Positions 31,968 through 43,855 of a stretch of 64,000 nt of DNA are shown here, one piece after another. Made by a program: the position numbers and the translations under genes. This DNA comes from Narthecium ossifragum (taxonomy: Eukaryota > Streptophyta > Magnoliopsida > Dioscoreales > Nartheciaceae): contig OY986964.1 in the NCBI GenBank assembly GCA_963920575.1, forward strand, positions 15,999,987 to 16,063,986, given 5' to 3'. The number at the start of each line of letters is the position of its first letter. The first letter of the stretch is position 1. The notes under the pieces were generated by a model. That model saw only the letters and a program-made list of their open reading frames with translations, was not told the DNA's origin and did no database searches.

Positions 31968-33986
31968 CTACGAATAACCGTGCTCGGCTACGACCAAGGT
32001 TCTACTAAGGTAGCATAGAGCTCTCTCCTTGCCTTCGTCGTCATGCTGTGCAAGTAAAGCTCCTAATGACCCGGGCAAAGTTGTCGTATAGAGGATCAAG
32101 GGCTTTCCTATGACGAGAGAGACGAGAACCGGTGGGTTGATGAGATATTCTTTTATCCTTTGGAAGGCGTTTTGGCAAGCTTTATCCCATTCGAAGGGTG
32201 TCCCTTTCTTCATAAGGTGGGAAAATGGTTGGCAACGGCCTGACAGATTGGAGATGAATCTACGTATATAGGCGAGTTGACCTTGAAGACCCTTAAGTTC
32301 GCGAAGATTCCGGGGCGGAGGCATCTCTAGAATCGCTTTAACTTTGGCAGGATCGACTTCAATTCCTTGTTTGCGAACCACAAACCCAAGGAGTTTGCCG
32401 GAAGTAACCCCAAATGCACATTTCATGGGGTTTATCTTCAAGCTGTGGCGTCTGAGCCTCTCAAAGACTTTAGTCAGATGTTCGAAATGCTCTTGTCTGT
32501 GTTTTGTTTTCACCACCAAGCCGTCGACGTAGCACTCTACAATATCATGAAGTAAATCATCGAAGATGACCGTCATGGCTCCTTGGTAAGTGACCCCGGC
32601 ATTTTTTAACCCAAAAGGCATTACTGTGTAGCAGAAAATGCCTTTCAGTGTGCGAAAAGCAGTGAGCTCTTCATCTTCGGGAGCCATCTCTATCTGATTG
32701 TATCCCGAATACCCATCCATGAAGGACAGAATCTCATGGCCGGTAGTGACGTCGACTATGAGTTCAGTTATGGGTAACGGAAAATCATCTTTTAGACAAG
32801 CTTTGTTTAGATCTCGGAAATCTATATAAAGCCTAAGTTGCCCATTCTTCTTTTTCATAGGAACAATATTTGCGAGCCATTTTGAATATTGGACCTCTCG
32901 AATAAAGCCTGCTTTCATGAGCTTGTTGACCTTAGCGATGATTTTTGGAATCAACTCGTGTCGAAAGCGCCTTTGAGATTGCTTGATAGGGCAGACATCT
33001 TCTGCTATGGAGAGATGGTGGACAACCACATCGACATCTAAGCCTGGCATTTCTTTATAGCTCCAAGAGAACACGTCCCGATTTTCACGAAGGAAAAGAA
33101 CAAACTGGTTCTTCTCGTCCGACGTCATATGTGAGCTAATAAAGGTGGGACGATGATCATCCTCTGGCCCCAGATTAATTTCTTCTAGTTCATCAATGGT
33201 TGCTTGACCACCGTCTTCGAGCTGTGGCGGCTCTTCTTGAAGATCGACGAACTCAGCAGAAATGACACATACTTGATATCCAAGTCCTGTTTTGTCAAAG
33301 ACTAAATCCTCACCGTAGTAAATGGCTTTCTTTTGTGCTTCTGTAAGGAGATCTTCAAAGGGTTGTTTCCTGCCTCGGCCTACGCACAATCCTTCACCAG
33401 AATTGATGTCATATCCCATTTGAGATATTATGTACAACGGCTTTTGATCGTAGAAGGGTATAGGCAAAATCGCGCTTGCGGCCTCAGAACCCAATGCGAT
33501 CGGAGAGGCTTGTACGAAATTGATGGGATGCCCACACTTCGTCTTTTCCTCATTGCTGCTTGATCCTTCATTCGCCTGAACTTTGTCTTTAGTTGACAGA
33601 GACTTGACGTAAGAAGGGAGAAGTTTAGGGAGAGGTATCAGAAAGTCATGAAGAAAGGATTTAGAGATTTTTTCTTCGACGACTGTGAATATGGGGTCTC
33701 CAGGCTTCCTCTGGCTACTTGGAACATAACGGTATGCTTTCTTTTTTTGTGGAAGTTTCTTCCCTTGCTGAACTTCTACGATGAATTTTTTCGTGAAGCC
33801 CATGTCTGCCGGAGGTGTGGGGTCTGGCTTCTTCGGCTTCAGTGGCGGTTCTAGGTTTGGCATCTGCGAAGAATGCTTCTCCCGGGGTGAACGGTTTTGT
33901 GTCTGCGAACACCCTTTTAACATCGCCTTCTGGAGTTTGGTATTTGAAACATTGGTGTAGCGTTGAAGGAACGACCTTAAACTCAT
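31968..33986 (-). pseudogene. pol: Tat reverse transcriptase
   Basis: 672 codons open in the frame, Met not necessarily authentic. The N-terminal third is a linker with low-complexity text. Reverse transcriptase proper is at about 340-560: FIREVQYSKWLANIV, FRDLNKAC, FMDGYSGYNQI with the first catalytic Asp (424), and MPFGLKNAGVTYQ. The second catalytic site reads YVDG (486-489) where active enzymes have YVDD; a single A-to-G change explains it and would abolish polymerisation. The thumb and start of RNase H follow (LRELKGLQGQLAYIRRFI, GSLGALLAQ). A stop after AEHGYS separates it from the rest of RNase H, and protease lies in a different frame. Confidence 0.92.
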
Positions 33987-34486
33987 GGAGCCAAGGTCTT
34001 CCTAGCAGCGCATTATAAGAAGTTTGAGCATCGATAACATAAAAGACGACACTCGTGGCCAAGTCCTGAAATTTTAGTGTTAGACGTATGGATCCTAACA
34101 CGTGTTGTCCTGCTTGATTAAAGCCTTGGACTACTATGTTACTTGACGTTAAGTCATCGATATCGTGCCCCAAGTCACGAAGTGTTTTAAGCGGCAAGAG
34201 ATTAATAGCAGAGCCGCAATCTAACATTACTGGTGATGTGGGTACATCGTCTATATCGCCAGTCATTAATAACGGTCTATTGTGTGGTTTTGTACAGAGC
34301 AATAAGTCATTATCAGAAAATTCTATATTTAAGCTTTCGACTACTGGGCCGCCAGTTTAGAGGACATCTGCCCGGTAGTCGTCAGGAAAGGTTAGTGCAG
34401 TTATAAGAGATTTGCGAAGATCAAGCGAGAGACACAGGGCATCATACACGCTAAGCAACGTTAGTACTTTCTTTAGATGAGAAATT
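33715..34486 (-). pseudogene. pol: Tat aspartic protease and linker
   Basis: From 34,486 a linker (HLKKVLTLLSVYDALCLS) runs into a stop after YRADVL. The open frame 34,302-33,715 then contains a retropepsin-like domain: VMLDCGSAINLLP (Asp-Cys-Gly in place of the usual Asp-Ser/Thr-Gly, as is common in this lineage), then TLKF, YNALLGRPWLH. It is in a different frame from the reverse transcriptase. The chromovirus LTR interrupts it at 34,487; the rest of gag resumes at 42,916. Confidence 0.85.
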
Positions 34487-34939
34487 TGTCACGCCCCGAC
34501 CCAGAGAACCCATCCAGATCGAGTCGTGAGCCACCTAAACCTGTTTACATCATCAATGGGTGCACAAGAGTATAATTTCTATGAATTTAAACAAATTAAT
34601 CCTCAAGTTCATAAAAAATTTCGACAGAATCCCCTTTATAATTATATCACAAGAAACCTGTACAATTCATAATATTACAAGTTCAACTTGTACAAGGGTA
34701 ACATTGTAAATATTAATTATTACATTTCTCAAATGTCTACATCAATAATGTGACAACCTTTCTCAAATACAATTGAATTATGGGGTATTAGGCTAGAGCC
34801 CCAAATCTAGCCCCCTTCTTGTCCAGAGCTCCATGCATCTTGGTAAAAACCCCACATTCACTGCTTCTAAATGAATAACCCCAAATCACTTCAAAAAGAC
34901 AACGATACCCTTATTTTATTTTTATGTTTTTATTCTAAC

Positions 34940-35480
34940 CTTTTCTCTCTCCCTTCTCACCTCTCTCTCCTCCCGACCTCGTTACTCCGGCGGACCGCTA
35001 CAATCCCGGCAAACCCCCGCACTCCCCACCTCCTCCTTCTCCGGCGTAGCCGCAACCACCCGCAGCCACCGGCGGCACCTTCCCTCTCCTCGAGCTCGAC
35101 GACGACGGTCGTCTCCAAACCATTCCCCGTCGTCGGATCTCCGTCGACCTCTCCTTCCCCCTCAAATCCGGTGCCGCCGACGAACTTCCCGTCACCTCCA
35201 ACGTCCAACCCGAGCATCCACGGCCGTCCGATCAACGCCGGCGCATCGTGGCTCAGCCCCTCACCACCATCCGGCTCTTCTCCACTCTCTTCTCCAAGAG
35301 CACCGCCGCCGCCTCCTTAGATCCGACATTTACGGCGGCGCCATCGACGATCCAGCACCGTGGATCGAGTCCCTAGGCCACCACGACTTCATCCCTACCA
35401 GCGCCGTCGACCGCCGGTCCGTCCTCACCGTTGATCAACGCCAGAGCTCTCTCAGCCATCCGATCGGCCTTGCATCGGGT
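34940..35480 (+). other. GC-rich segment, possibly captured host sequence
   Basis: Sharply more GC-rich than its surroundings. The frame 34,871-35,320 is Pro/Ser-rich, and another frame has about 80 open codons beginning TFPLLELDDDG. I recognise no domain. A second gene fragment inside the MULE-like insertion is possible but unproved. Confidence 0.3.
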
Positions 35481-35739
35481 TGAGCCAGTTTGAGCCTAAT
35501 CTGAACAAATTGAACCCCCCTCCTAGCCAGATTGGACAAGATCATGCCCATCAAGCTCAGTCACATTTGAATCTGATCATGCCCAGATTCAGCAATCCAT
35601 ACTTGACCAGATTACAGCCATATTGGGCCGGTTTGGACCAGATTAGATCACATCCGAACTTGAATCGAGCCAGATTAAATTGATTTACACATCAAAATTG
35701 TACACAAAATTTGAAAAATTGACAATCTAAAATTGACAA

Positions 35740-37150
35740 AAATGCATTTTCATATTTATAAATTCATTTTCATCTTTCTAAATTCATTTTCATCTTTGAC
35801 AATTCATTTTCGTCTTTTTAAAATCATTTTCATCTTTTAATAATCATTTTCATCTTTCTGAATTCATTTTCATCTTTTTAAATTCATTTTCATCTTTTTA
35901 AATTCATTTTCATATTTCTGAATTCATTTTCATCTTTCTGAATTCATTTTTCAACTTTCATACATTTTCATCTTTTTAAGTCTATTTTCATCATTTTTAA
36001 TGTATTTTCATCTTTTTAAACTTTATTTTTATCATTTTAACCCTATTCTCATCTTTTTACATTCATTTTCATCTTTGTAAATTCATTTTCATCATTCTCA
36101 ATTCATTTTTCATCTTTTTAAATTCATTTTCATCTTTGACAATTCATTTTCATCTTTCTAAATTCATTTTCATCTTCCTAAAATCATTTTCATCTTTCTA
36201 AATTCATTTTCATCTTTTTAAAATCATTTTCATCTTTCTGAAATCATTTTCATCTTTGATAATTCATTTTCATCTTTCTGAAATCATTTTCATCTTTCTA
36301 TAATCATTTTCATCTTTCTAAAATCATTTTCATCTTTGTGAATTCATTTCCATCTTCCTGAATTCATTTTCATCTTTCTAAAATCATTTTTATCTTTGTG
36401 AATTCATTTTCATCTTTGTGAATTCATTTTCATCTTTCTAAAATCATTTTCATCTTTCTAAAATCATTTTCATCTTTGACATTCATTTTCATCTTTCTGA
36501 ATTCATTTTCATCTTTCATACATTTTCATCTTCTTAACTCTATTTTCATCATTTTAACTCTATTTTCATCATTTTAAATCTATTTTTATCATTTTAAAAT
36601 TTATTTTCTTCTTTCTGAATTCATTTTCATCTTTCTGAATTCATTTTCATCTTTGTGAATTCATAAAATCTTTCATACATTTTCATCATTTTAACTCTAT
36701 TTTCATCATTTTAAATCTATTTTTATCATTTTAAAATTTATTTTTATCATTTTAAAATTTATTTTCATCTTTCTGAATTCATTTTCATCTTTCTGAATTC
36801 ATTTTCATCTTTGTGAATTCATTTTCATCTTTCATACATTTTCATCATTTTAACTCTATTTTCATCATTTTAAATCTATTTTTATCATTTTAAAATTTAT
36901 TTTCATCTTTTTGAATTCATTTTCATCTTTGTGAATTCATTTTCATCTTTCGTGCATTTTCATCTTCTTAACTCTATTTTCATCATTTTAAATTTATTTT
37001 TATCATTTTAAAATTCATTTTTATCTTTTTGAATTCATTTTCATCTTTCTGAATTTATTTTCATCTTTCATACATTTTCATCTTTTTAACTTTATTTTTT
37101 TATTTTAAATATATTTTCGTCTTTTAAACTTTATTTTTATCTTTTTATAA
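35740..37150. repeat. 1.4-kb minisatellite with TTTTCATCTTT units
   Basis: About 70 copies of a 20-bp unit AATTCATTTTCATCTTTCTG and variants (TCTATTTTCATCATTTTAAC). Blocks of the second variant are themselves repeated (about 36,520-36,620, 36,670-36,760, 36,840-36,910), so there is a higher-order structure. One strand is nearly free of G. Confidence 0.92.
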
Positions 37151-37365
37151 CTCGCGAGCACTATTCCCATACACCGACATATGCAAGCCACACCCAGGAT
37201 TAGCAGTGGATGCAATAAACCAACAGACCAATGAGAGATGCCAAAAGGACAGGACGATCACATGCCATACACCACCTCCTCAGACACCCCTCCATCTCTC
37301 TACAATGCTCTACACTGTACATAAGCCCATTAATTTCCAACTCCCACAACCCACCCATCTCTCCT

Positions 37366-37900
37366 CCCAATCATGGCTCTGCAGTCTGCAGACACCACCA
37401 CCACTAGCTATACTAGCGTTGTCCCTCCTCTTCTCCTCTACTAGCAGCACTGCGATCCCTCTGGGCATCACCTCCTCCTCCCCCTACTTCTCCTCCTCCT
37501 CCTCTTGGGAGGACACCATCATGTCCCTGAACTCCCACTCCCACTCTCCCAGGATGAGTCCAGGCTCCTGTACTTGGGCTCCCTAGTCTCCAACAAGGCC
37601 ACCAGCGTTCCCATAGCCCTTGGGTGCCAACTCCTCCAGACCACCACCGACATTCTCCGCGCCAGCTTCGGCACCCCGCCCCAGCCCCTGCTGCTCTCCA
37701 TAGACACCAGCAGCGACGCCGCCTAGATCCCCTGCTCTCCTGCGTCGGTTGCTCCTCCTCCCACCCTTCCTTCGTCCCCTCCACCTCCACCACCTACCAC
37801 CCTGTCCCTTGCTCCTCTCCTTCATGCTCCCCAGCCCGTCTAGTTGCCGATCCCCAACCCCATCCGGCTGCTCCTTTAATCTCACCTACGGTGCTCAGGT
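37366..37900 (+). pseudogene. Captured fragment of an AED3-like aspartyl protease gene
   Basis: Plus strand, reading across frame changes: a signal-peptide-like LAILALSLLFSSTSS, SWEDTIMSL, then RLLYLGSLVSNKATSVPIA, LLQTTT and RASFGTPPQPLLLSIDTSSDAA with the first catalytic Asp-Thr-Ser of plant A1 pepsin-type proteases (AED3/nepenthesin group). The Trp codon after SDAA is TAG. The text continues in a second frame (CVGCSSSHPSFVPSTSTTYHPVPCSSP) and a third (GCSFNLTYGAQ), where homology stops abruptly at about 37,900. About 170 residues of a family of about 440 are present, without the second catalytic Asp. At least two frameshifts and one stop make it non-functional. It sits inside the MULE-like insertion. 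Confidence 0.8.
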
Positions 37901-37924
37901 CGAGGTCATCGGTGCCGAGGGAGG

Positions 37925-38200
37925 TCGTCGTCGATGCAGGGGACCTCGGGGGTAGGTCGATACGACCACTGAATGGAGAGGGCTCACCGTAGGTGGCCGC
38001 GGCTCCGATGAAGGAGGTGGTGGCGGTGTGGGGGAGCTTGCCGAGGTTAATGGCCGGCGGATGCAGGGGACCTCGGGCGGAGGCCAGAGAATGGAGAGGG
38101 CTCGCCATAGGTGGTCGCGGCTCCGATGGAGGATGTGCTGGCGGTCTAGGGGAGCTTGCCGGGGTTAATGGGCAAGGGTTCCGGCGATGGGTTCCGGCGA
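37925..38200. repeat. Tandem duplication, about 125-bp unit
   Basis: GATGCAGGGGACCTCGGG recurs at about 37,933 and 38,060, with GAATGGAGAGGGCTC and GGTGGCCGCGGCTCCGATG relatives after each copy. Confidence 0.75.
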
Positions 38201-38700
38201 GAGAGTGAGTGAGAGGAGGGGTAACAATAAAGAATAGGGGGGGTATTATGGTATTTTAATGTGGATAATAAGCCAGCTAATACACTGTAGTGGGGTTTTT
38301 ACCTTAAAAACATAATTAATGGGGTTTTTTATGATAATTTTTGTTAAACTGGTGTTATCACCAATTAACTATTGAATTAATACTCATACAGTTCTGTTCT
38401 CGAATACATCATGTTATATCTCGATTTATACATCAATTTGTACATCATTAATTAAAACTATAAATCATCTGTAGATGAACTTCTCAAAGCTCCAAGTCCT
38501 CGATCACCTCGAAATATCGCGTCATCTTCTAGAAGAACACTTGAAAGAAGGAACAGCATCGACCTGCAAACTGGCTCCTAAGCCTAAGGTATGTCAAGGG
38601 CCACATGACCCCGTCGATTCCCGAGGGCTCCTGTCCAGGTCCCACCCTCACCCAAGAACAAACGAGAGGAACCAAAGACTGCGGGCTCCTATCCAGGTAC

Positions 38701-40356
38701 CGATGTCGCTCAAATGTGTCACGCACAGCGGTCGCAGTGCAGTACAGCATAAGAGAGGTCGAATCCCACAGAGAGACAAACAGGAAACATCCAAAACACA
38801 AATAACAATGAATTGAAAACAATCAAGAGCGTAAGAGTTAAGAAAATAGATCGAAAATGTGATGATAAGATAAAGTTAACGAAAGAAATCAAGATTTGAA
38901 TGAGGCTAGGCTTCAGGAATCACGTCACTCGGATTTAGGTTCTTCTCTTCTCAATGGTTCATATAATACTCAGTTAAGGGATTCACATCCCAATCACCTT
39001 AACCGGAGGATATAGAATTATGAATCTGATAAAATATAAAAATGTATCTTCCTACGATTGGTTCTTCCTTTTTATAGTTCTAACTTCATCCAACCAAACC
39101 TAAGAATACACGATACCGGCTGTCACTACAGGCAACGCGCAGCAAAAGTTTGTCGGGACAAAGCCCTAACTCTATCTAACCGGATCTCTAAGAATGCACA
39201 ATACCAACTCTCACAATCGGCAATGCATAGCAAAGATTCCTCAGGATAGAGCCCCAACCTTGTCTTACCCGATCCCTAAGAATATACAATACCAGCTGTC
39301 ACTACGGGCAATGTATAGAAAAGGTCTCGCAAGACTCGGAAGGAGAATCAAAAGAGAAGACTATGGGATTATAAGATCATGAAAGAAGCATGACTGGATT
39401 CATAATATTAATCATCCATATAGAAATCTATAATCTGAAAATAATATTTGAAGATTCAATACATAGAAAAGAGTTTAACAATGAAAATTAAAAACTATGA
39501 ACCATTGTTGGAGAAGAAACCTTAATCCTCGCTAGATCATCCGTCCGCCATGCCCGCGGATTACTCGGCCATGGATGGAGATGTCTTCATCCTCTTCCTT
39601 TGGGAAACGTCCAGAAAAAGCCTCCAAAAACGTCCAAGAACTCCCCTTTGAGTAACCCTAAGTTTCCTATTTATAGGGTCTAAGAATTAGCAAACTCGGG
39701 TTAAGTTTAAACCCGTTATACGCCCCTGACTGATCTGGCGGTCGACCGTGAGACCCTGACGGTCGACGGTGAGGTGCACAATTTATTTTGACAAGCTGCG
39801 GTCGATCTTCGCATCGACCCTGCGAAGTATTTTCATTGACAGAGGCTGACGGTTGATGCCACGGTCGACCGTGAGCATCTTACGGTCGATCGTGAGGATT
39901 TTCGAGCTCGACGGTCGACCGTGAGGATTTGACGGTCGACCGTGAGGATTTGACGGTCGACCGTGAGGATTTTTGAGCGCGACGGTCGACCGTGAGATCT
40001 GACGGTCGACCGTCACTATTCACTTAGCACTGCGCACTGGTACGAAAAATGTTGTAACTTCCTCTAGGAAACTCGGAATCATGAACCGTAAAATTCTCCA
40101 GAAACTGGACTTCAAGAGCTTTCCAACAATATATGGCACATCATCTGGTTCTTCATGAGCAGGTACAGTTTAATCTTTCAAGTTGACCCATGTAGTCTTT
40201 TCAACTTCTTTTAGCTCCAATTTCATGCATTTTCCAAACAACTATGTGAAGCACATAAAAGTATAAAAGTAGTGCTAAAGAAGTTGATTAAGGGTGAAGA
40301 TATAGCAATTGAGATGGTTTTAAGGTTATTCAGAGTGCACTTTCATGCACTCATCA
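38701..40356 (-). repeat. Solo LTR (1,656 bp) of a gypsy-type element
   Basis: GGTAC at 38,696-38,700 and 40,357-40,361 is the target duplication. In sense (minus) it starts TGATGAGTGCATG, like the gag-only element's LTR at 59,555 (TGATGAGTCAC). A TATA box lies at 39,675-39,668 (TATAAATA), with a TCGA-palindrome array just upstream. It contains no coding domain. The other end reads ACATCG rather than the canonical CA, so that boundary is less certain by one or two bases. Confidence 0.75.
39738..40020. repeat. TCGA-palindrome array in solo LTR
   Basis: Seven GGTCGACC palindromes, mostly as GACGGTCGACCGTGAGGAT in close succession, plus GGTCGATC variants. Its proximal end is about 63 bp upstream of the TATA box. 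Confidence 0.9.
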
Positions 40357-41879
40357 GGTACCACCCTGCCCAGCCATACCATCTCTCGCGGGGACACACA
40401 TGTCAGGGACATCGACAACCATCCTTAGCACTTGGCCTTGAAGACCCGACACGACCTCCACACCTCAAATACAATAATATCAATCATGGTAGACTATAAC
40501 AATAACCTCAAATGATATCAAGCATGATCATTGATGACAATCACGTCCTAATCCTCGACTACCCAAGCCCCGGTCCTAGGGCTAGATCCGGGCTACCCGA
40601 GAACCCCGAATCGGCGATCGAATCCATCGCCTACCACCTAGCCTGGATGCCTCTAATGCAAGCATCATGCATGAGCTTATTCAAACAACTAGGCCTAGGT
40701 GTCTCTACATGACAAATCATCAGGCAATTGTCCAACATGATATACCGTAGTTATAGAGTAGGGTTTAGCATTTCAAAGCTATATAAAATCCAACCAAGAC
40801 ATTCATACCTCTAAACCATATATAATATCATTCAATAAATAAGGGCACACCCTCGGCCCAATTAGTCTAAACATTCCCAAGGGCATTTTTCCCTTGGTTA
40901 TCCCACGAATAAAATATAAACGTGTGCATGGCCAGCCCTAGGCGTGAGCATGATATACAACACACAATCGAATAGTAGAAGAAGAGCGTAAGAAAATTGT
41001 GAAGTTAATATTAGTTAACAGGAATCGAACAGAGGGGGAAACACGCTATAATAAAATGCAACTAACATGCTTGGCATACCTATACCAGGATCGCAGGAAG
41101 AGAAGAGAACTACTGTTACCTCCATTAGTGTCATCTCAATCAAGCATTCCAAAATGTTATTAAAAATAATTTGGATTAAAACCAAACTTTGCAGATATCA
41201 TCTAAAGAACGCTGAGATCAACTCTACCAAAAACCCGCTCAATTAAACAATTAAAAACCACTTAAATACCCGGATTAAGGTGGCTGCCCTGTTCCTGCAC
41301 AACCAGCCCAAATAATTCACCCGAAATTCCACAGAGCTCCAAAATTCATGAAACCACTTGCAATCAGCAGCTAACTCATCCATATATAACTTCTATGTAT
41401 AACATAAACTCCAATCATACACGTACGGCTCCATATCAAAGCTAGAACACCACTGTTTTGATTAGAACAGTAAAATCCGAGGAAACCCCCATGAAAACAT
41501 GCTCAAATCCATGTTAAATCAAATCCAATTACTACCAACTTTATATAGTTGTTAAGCAGTCCCATAAACATCATCCAGTGCAATTGCATGAAGAACAAAG
41601 CAAATAAACAACAACAAACACTATGTCTGCATACCCGAGGTTAACCAGTTTCAAAGGAAAACATAGCTGGTAAGCACCAACTGACCAGAGACCATACCAA
41701 TCTACTCCTCTAGATCCAAAACTTAAACTCAGCGATAAAACCCAAACTCAGTTGTGAACTCCAACCAGCAAACCAAGAACGGAGCCACAAGTTGGAAACC
41801 CAAACACCCACGAATTGGAAACCCAATTGAAGACTAGCAATCACTAGGAAATCCAAACCAAATACCAGCAGCTTCAGGA

Positions 41880-42300
41880 AAACGGAAAGGTTTGGAGGAG
41901 GACCTCAAGCCTCCGGCAGACCAAAAACAGGGGATGGACTCCATGAAAACCCAAGGATTTAAACTACGGCAGCAAGTAAGGAATCAACAAGCACCTTGCG
42001 TGTACATCAGCAATTTCAGATCAAACACCTTGAGATTCGAGGGAAATCAGAACAGAGGGTTGCAAGAGGACCTCATGTGCTCAGCAGCTGAGAACAGGGG
42101 AGAGCCCAGCTGCCGATGCACACACAGGAATGGCGATGGAGGAGGAAAAGTTCGATGAAATCCAACGTCGGCCAACAATCCAAACCAAATATCAAATACT
42201 CGAGGGAAATCTGGAAGGGTTGGAGGATGATCTCAGGTATCCGGTAAACCAAAAACAGGGGAAAGGATCCAAGAGAAAACCATAGCAACCACCATGGTAG
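41880..42300. repeat. Degenerate 150-bp repeats in LTR A1
   Basis: Three loose copies of a segment with GGAAA, TTGGAGGA(G/T)GA(C/T)CTCA and AACAGGGGA (about 41,885, 42,040 and 42,200), differing at many positions. Confidence 0.5.
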
Positions 42301-42915
42301 AGAGGAGGAAGAAGCATGCATGGCCACGGGATCACAGAGGGAAAACTAAACTCCAAGGAACACAGGGGAATCCGATCAAACACAAGGAAAGAAGAGGAAA
42401 CCCGTCAATCAACAAAAACCAAAGAAGAAAGGAAGGAATATCCTCGAAAAACTCCATCGAGAGCCAAGAAATCCACAGAGAAAGCCACAGCGAAATCCAC
42501 AGAGAAATCCAAAAGGAAAGAGAGAACTAACAATTATCACCCATATGAGCCACGAAAATCATAGAGCAACCAACAATCCAAAACCACAAGCATCAAACCC
42601 TATTCTACTCTAGTAGAGTCCTAAACCAGGTTTAGGGAAGCAAGCCTACCTCCATTGTCGAGCTCGCGTTCTCCTTCCTCTTCTCCGGTCGTGAGTCGTC
42701 CTCTCCGTCCTCGTCGGGTCGCGATCGCCATCAAACGCGGGTCACCGGCCACTCCTCTCCAGTCGCGGTCGCCATCACCATCGCCCAGCTCCTCACCAGC
42801 CACCGTCGCCAACCTCCTCTCCAACCACCGTTCGCTCGTGGGACTCTCTCCTATCTCCCCGATTGCGTCGCCGCCTCAGTCCCTCACTCTATCGGGCGAA
42901 AACCATTCCTAAACC

Positions 42916-43194
42916 TGAGAATAGTAATCATATGTGTTGATTCTACCTTTTTGCCCTTCTGGAGCTTCTTCAGCAGCCCGGCATCCAGGACTCCGTCGTC
43001 AATTAATTTCTGGATTTGATCCTTGAGGACGAAGCAGTCTTCGAGTGTGTGCCCAAGTATTCTGTGGTAATGGCAATACTTTGACTCATTCACTTTGTCC
43101 GCTTCATGAGGGCCCCGTGACTCCGGGAGCTCTATGAGTCTGAGATCCAGCAGACCTTTGAAGATGTCAGGGACCTCCTCTCGGGGGAAGGAAT
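42916..43194 (-). pseudogene. gag: Tat gag C-terminal fragment
   Basis: An open minus-strand stretch stranded between two insertions. It contains FPREEVPDIFKG, LIELPESRGPHEADKVNES and the zinc-binding KYCHYHRILGHTLEDCFVLK, then LQKGKKVEST, the usual C-terminal text of gag in this gypsy group. It continues Tat protease at 34,486 once LTR A1 is removed. The upstream part of gag and the 5' LTR are beyond the chromovirus block and outside the window. Confidence 0.8.
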
Positions 43195-43855
43195 TGTCAC
43201 GCCCCGACCAAGAAAACCCATCCAGATCGAGCCGTGAGCCACCTAAACCTGTTTACATCATCAATTGGCGCACAAGTATATAACTGCTATCAATTTAATC
43301 CTCAAGTTCATAAAAAAAAAAATTCGGTAGAATCTCCTTTATAATTATAGCAGAAGAAACATGTACATTTGATAATTTTACAACTTTACAACTTCAATAT
43401 CATTACATTCCTCAATATCTAAATTAAAGAATATTACAATATTTCTCACATAGAACTGAATTAATAATCATACAATTCTGTTCTTGGATACATCAGATTA
43501 TACATCATTGATTAAAACTGTAAATGAACTATAGAAGAACTCCTCGAAACTCCAAGTCCTCAATCACCTCTGAACATAGCGCCATCTTCTAGAAGATCAC
43601 CTGAAAGAAGGAACTGCATCGACCTGCATCGCCGATGCAGCCCAGGTAGGGTGAGCAACAATGCCCAGTAAGGTTCTACTCTACGTCACACTCAAGGAAG
43701 GGGAAACCACAACAGTATTGCCCTTCATCCCAAGTCCAAGGTGTCACTGGAAGCGTCACGCCTCGTCGACCCAGAATGGGCCCCAAAATAGGGTCACCCT
43801 CACCCTAGCGTCACGCCTCGTTGACCCAGTATGGGCCCCTAAATAGGTCCGTAGT
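43195..43855 (-). repeat. Truncated 3' LTR of chromovirus C
   Basis: Closely matches 63,672-64,000 over its first 300 bp. A 55-bp unit starting AGCGTCACGCCTCGT is duplicated at 43,753 and 43,808. It stops at about 43,855. Confidence 0.75.

Larger units (their letters stand above)
34781..38370. mobile_element. MULE-like insertion (3.6 kb) with 9-bp target duplication
   Basis: ATTGAATTA occurs at 34,772-34,780 and again at 38,371-38,379, with uninterrupted LTR text on either side. The empty site is visible in the related LTRs at about 43,475 and about 63,945 (TGAATTAATAATCATAC). A 9-bp duplication is typical of Mutator-like elements. The ends themselves (TGGGGTATTAGG and AGTTAATTGGTG in inverse) are not clear inverted repeats, but GGTAAAAACCCCAC occurs inverted near both ends (34,842 and 38,311). 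It contains a long minisatellite and a captured aspartyl-protease fragment, so it has Pack-MULE character. Confidence 0.65.
34487..42915 (-). mobile_element. Chromovirus-type LTR A1 with nested insertions
   Basis: Begins TGTCACGCCCCGACCC in plus orientation (the 3' end in sense). The 34,487-34,780 part matches 43,195-43,480 and 63,672-63,960, and the 38,380-38,600 part matches 43,480-43,640. From 40,362 on it follows the LTR at 45,250-46,650 (CCTTAGCACTTGGC, GACTACCCA, GATGTCTCTACATG). The U3 end (CCTCACA in plus) is absent, so it is truncated at about 42,915 where Tat gag resumes. No gag or pol is inside, so it behaves as a solo LTR of about 3.2 kb once the two nested insertions are removed. 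It splits Tat gag from Tat protease. Confidence 0.75.
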
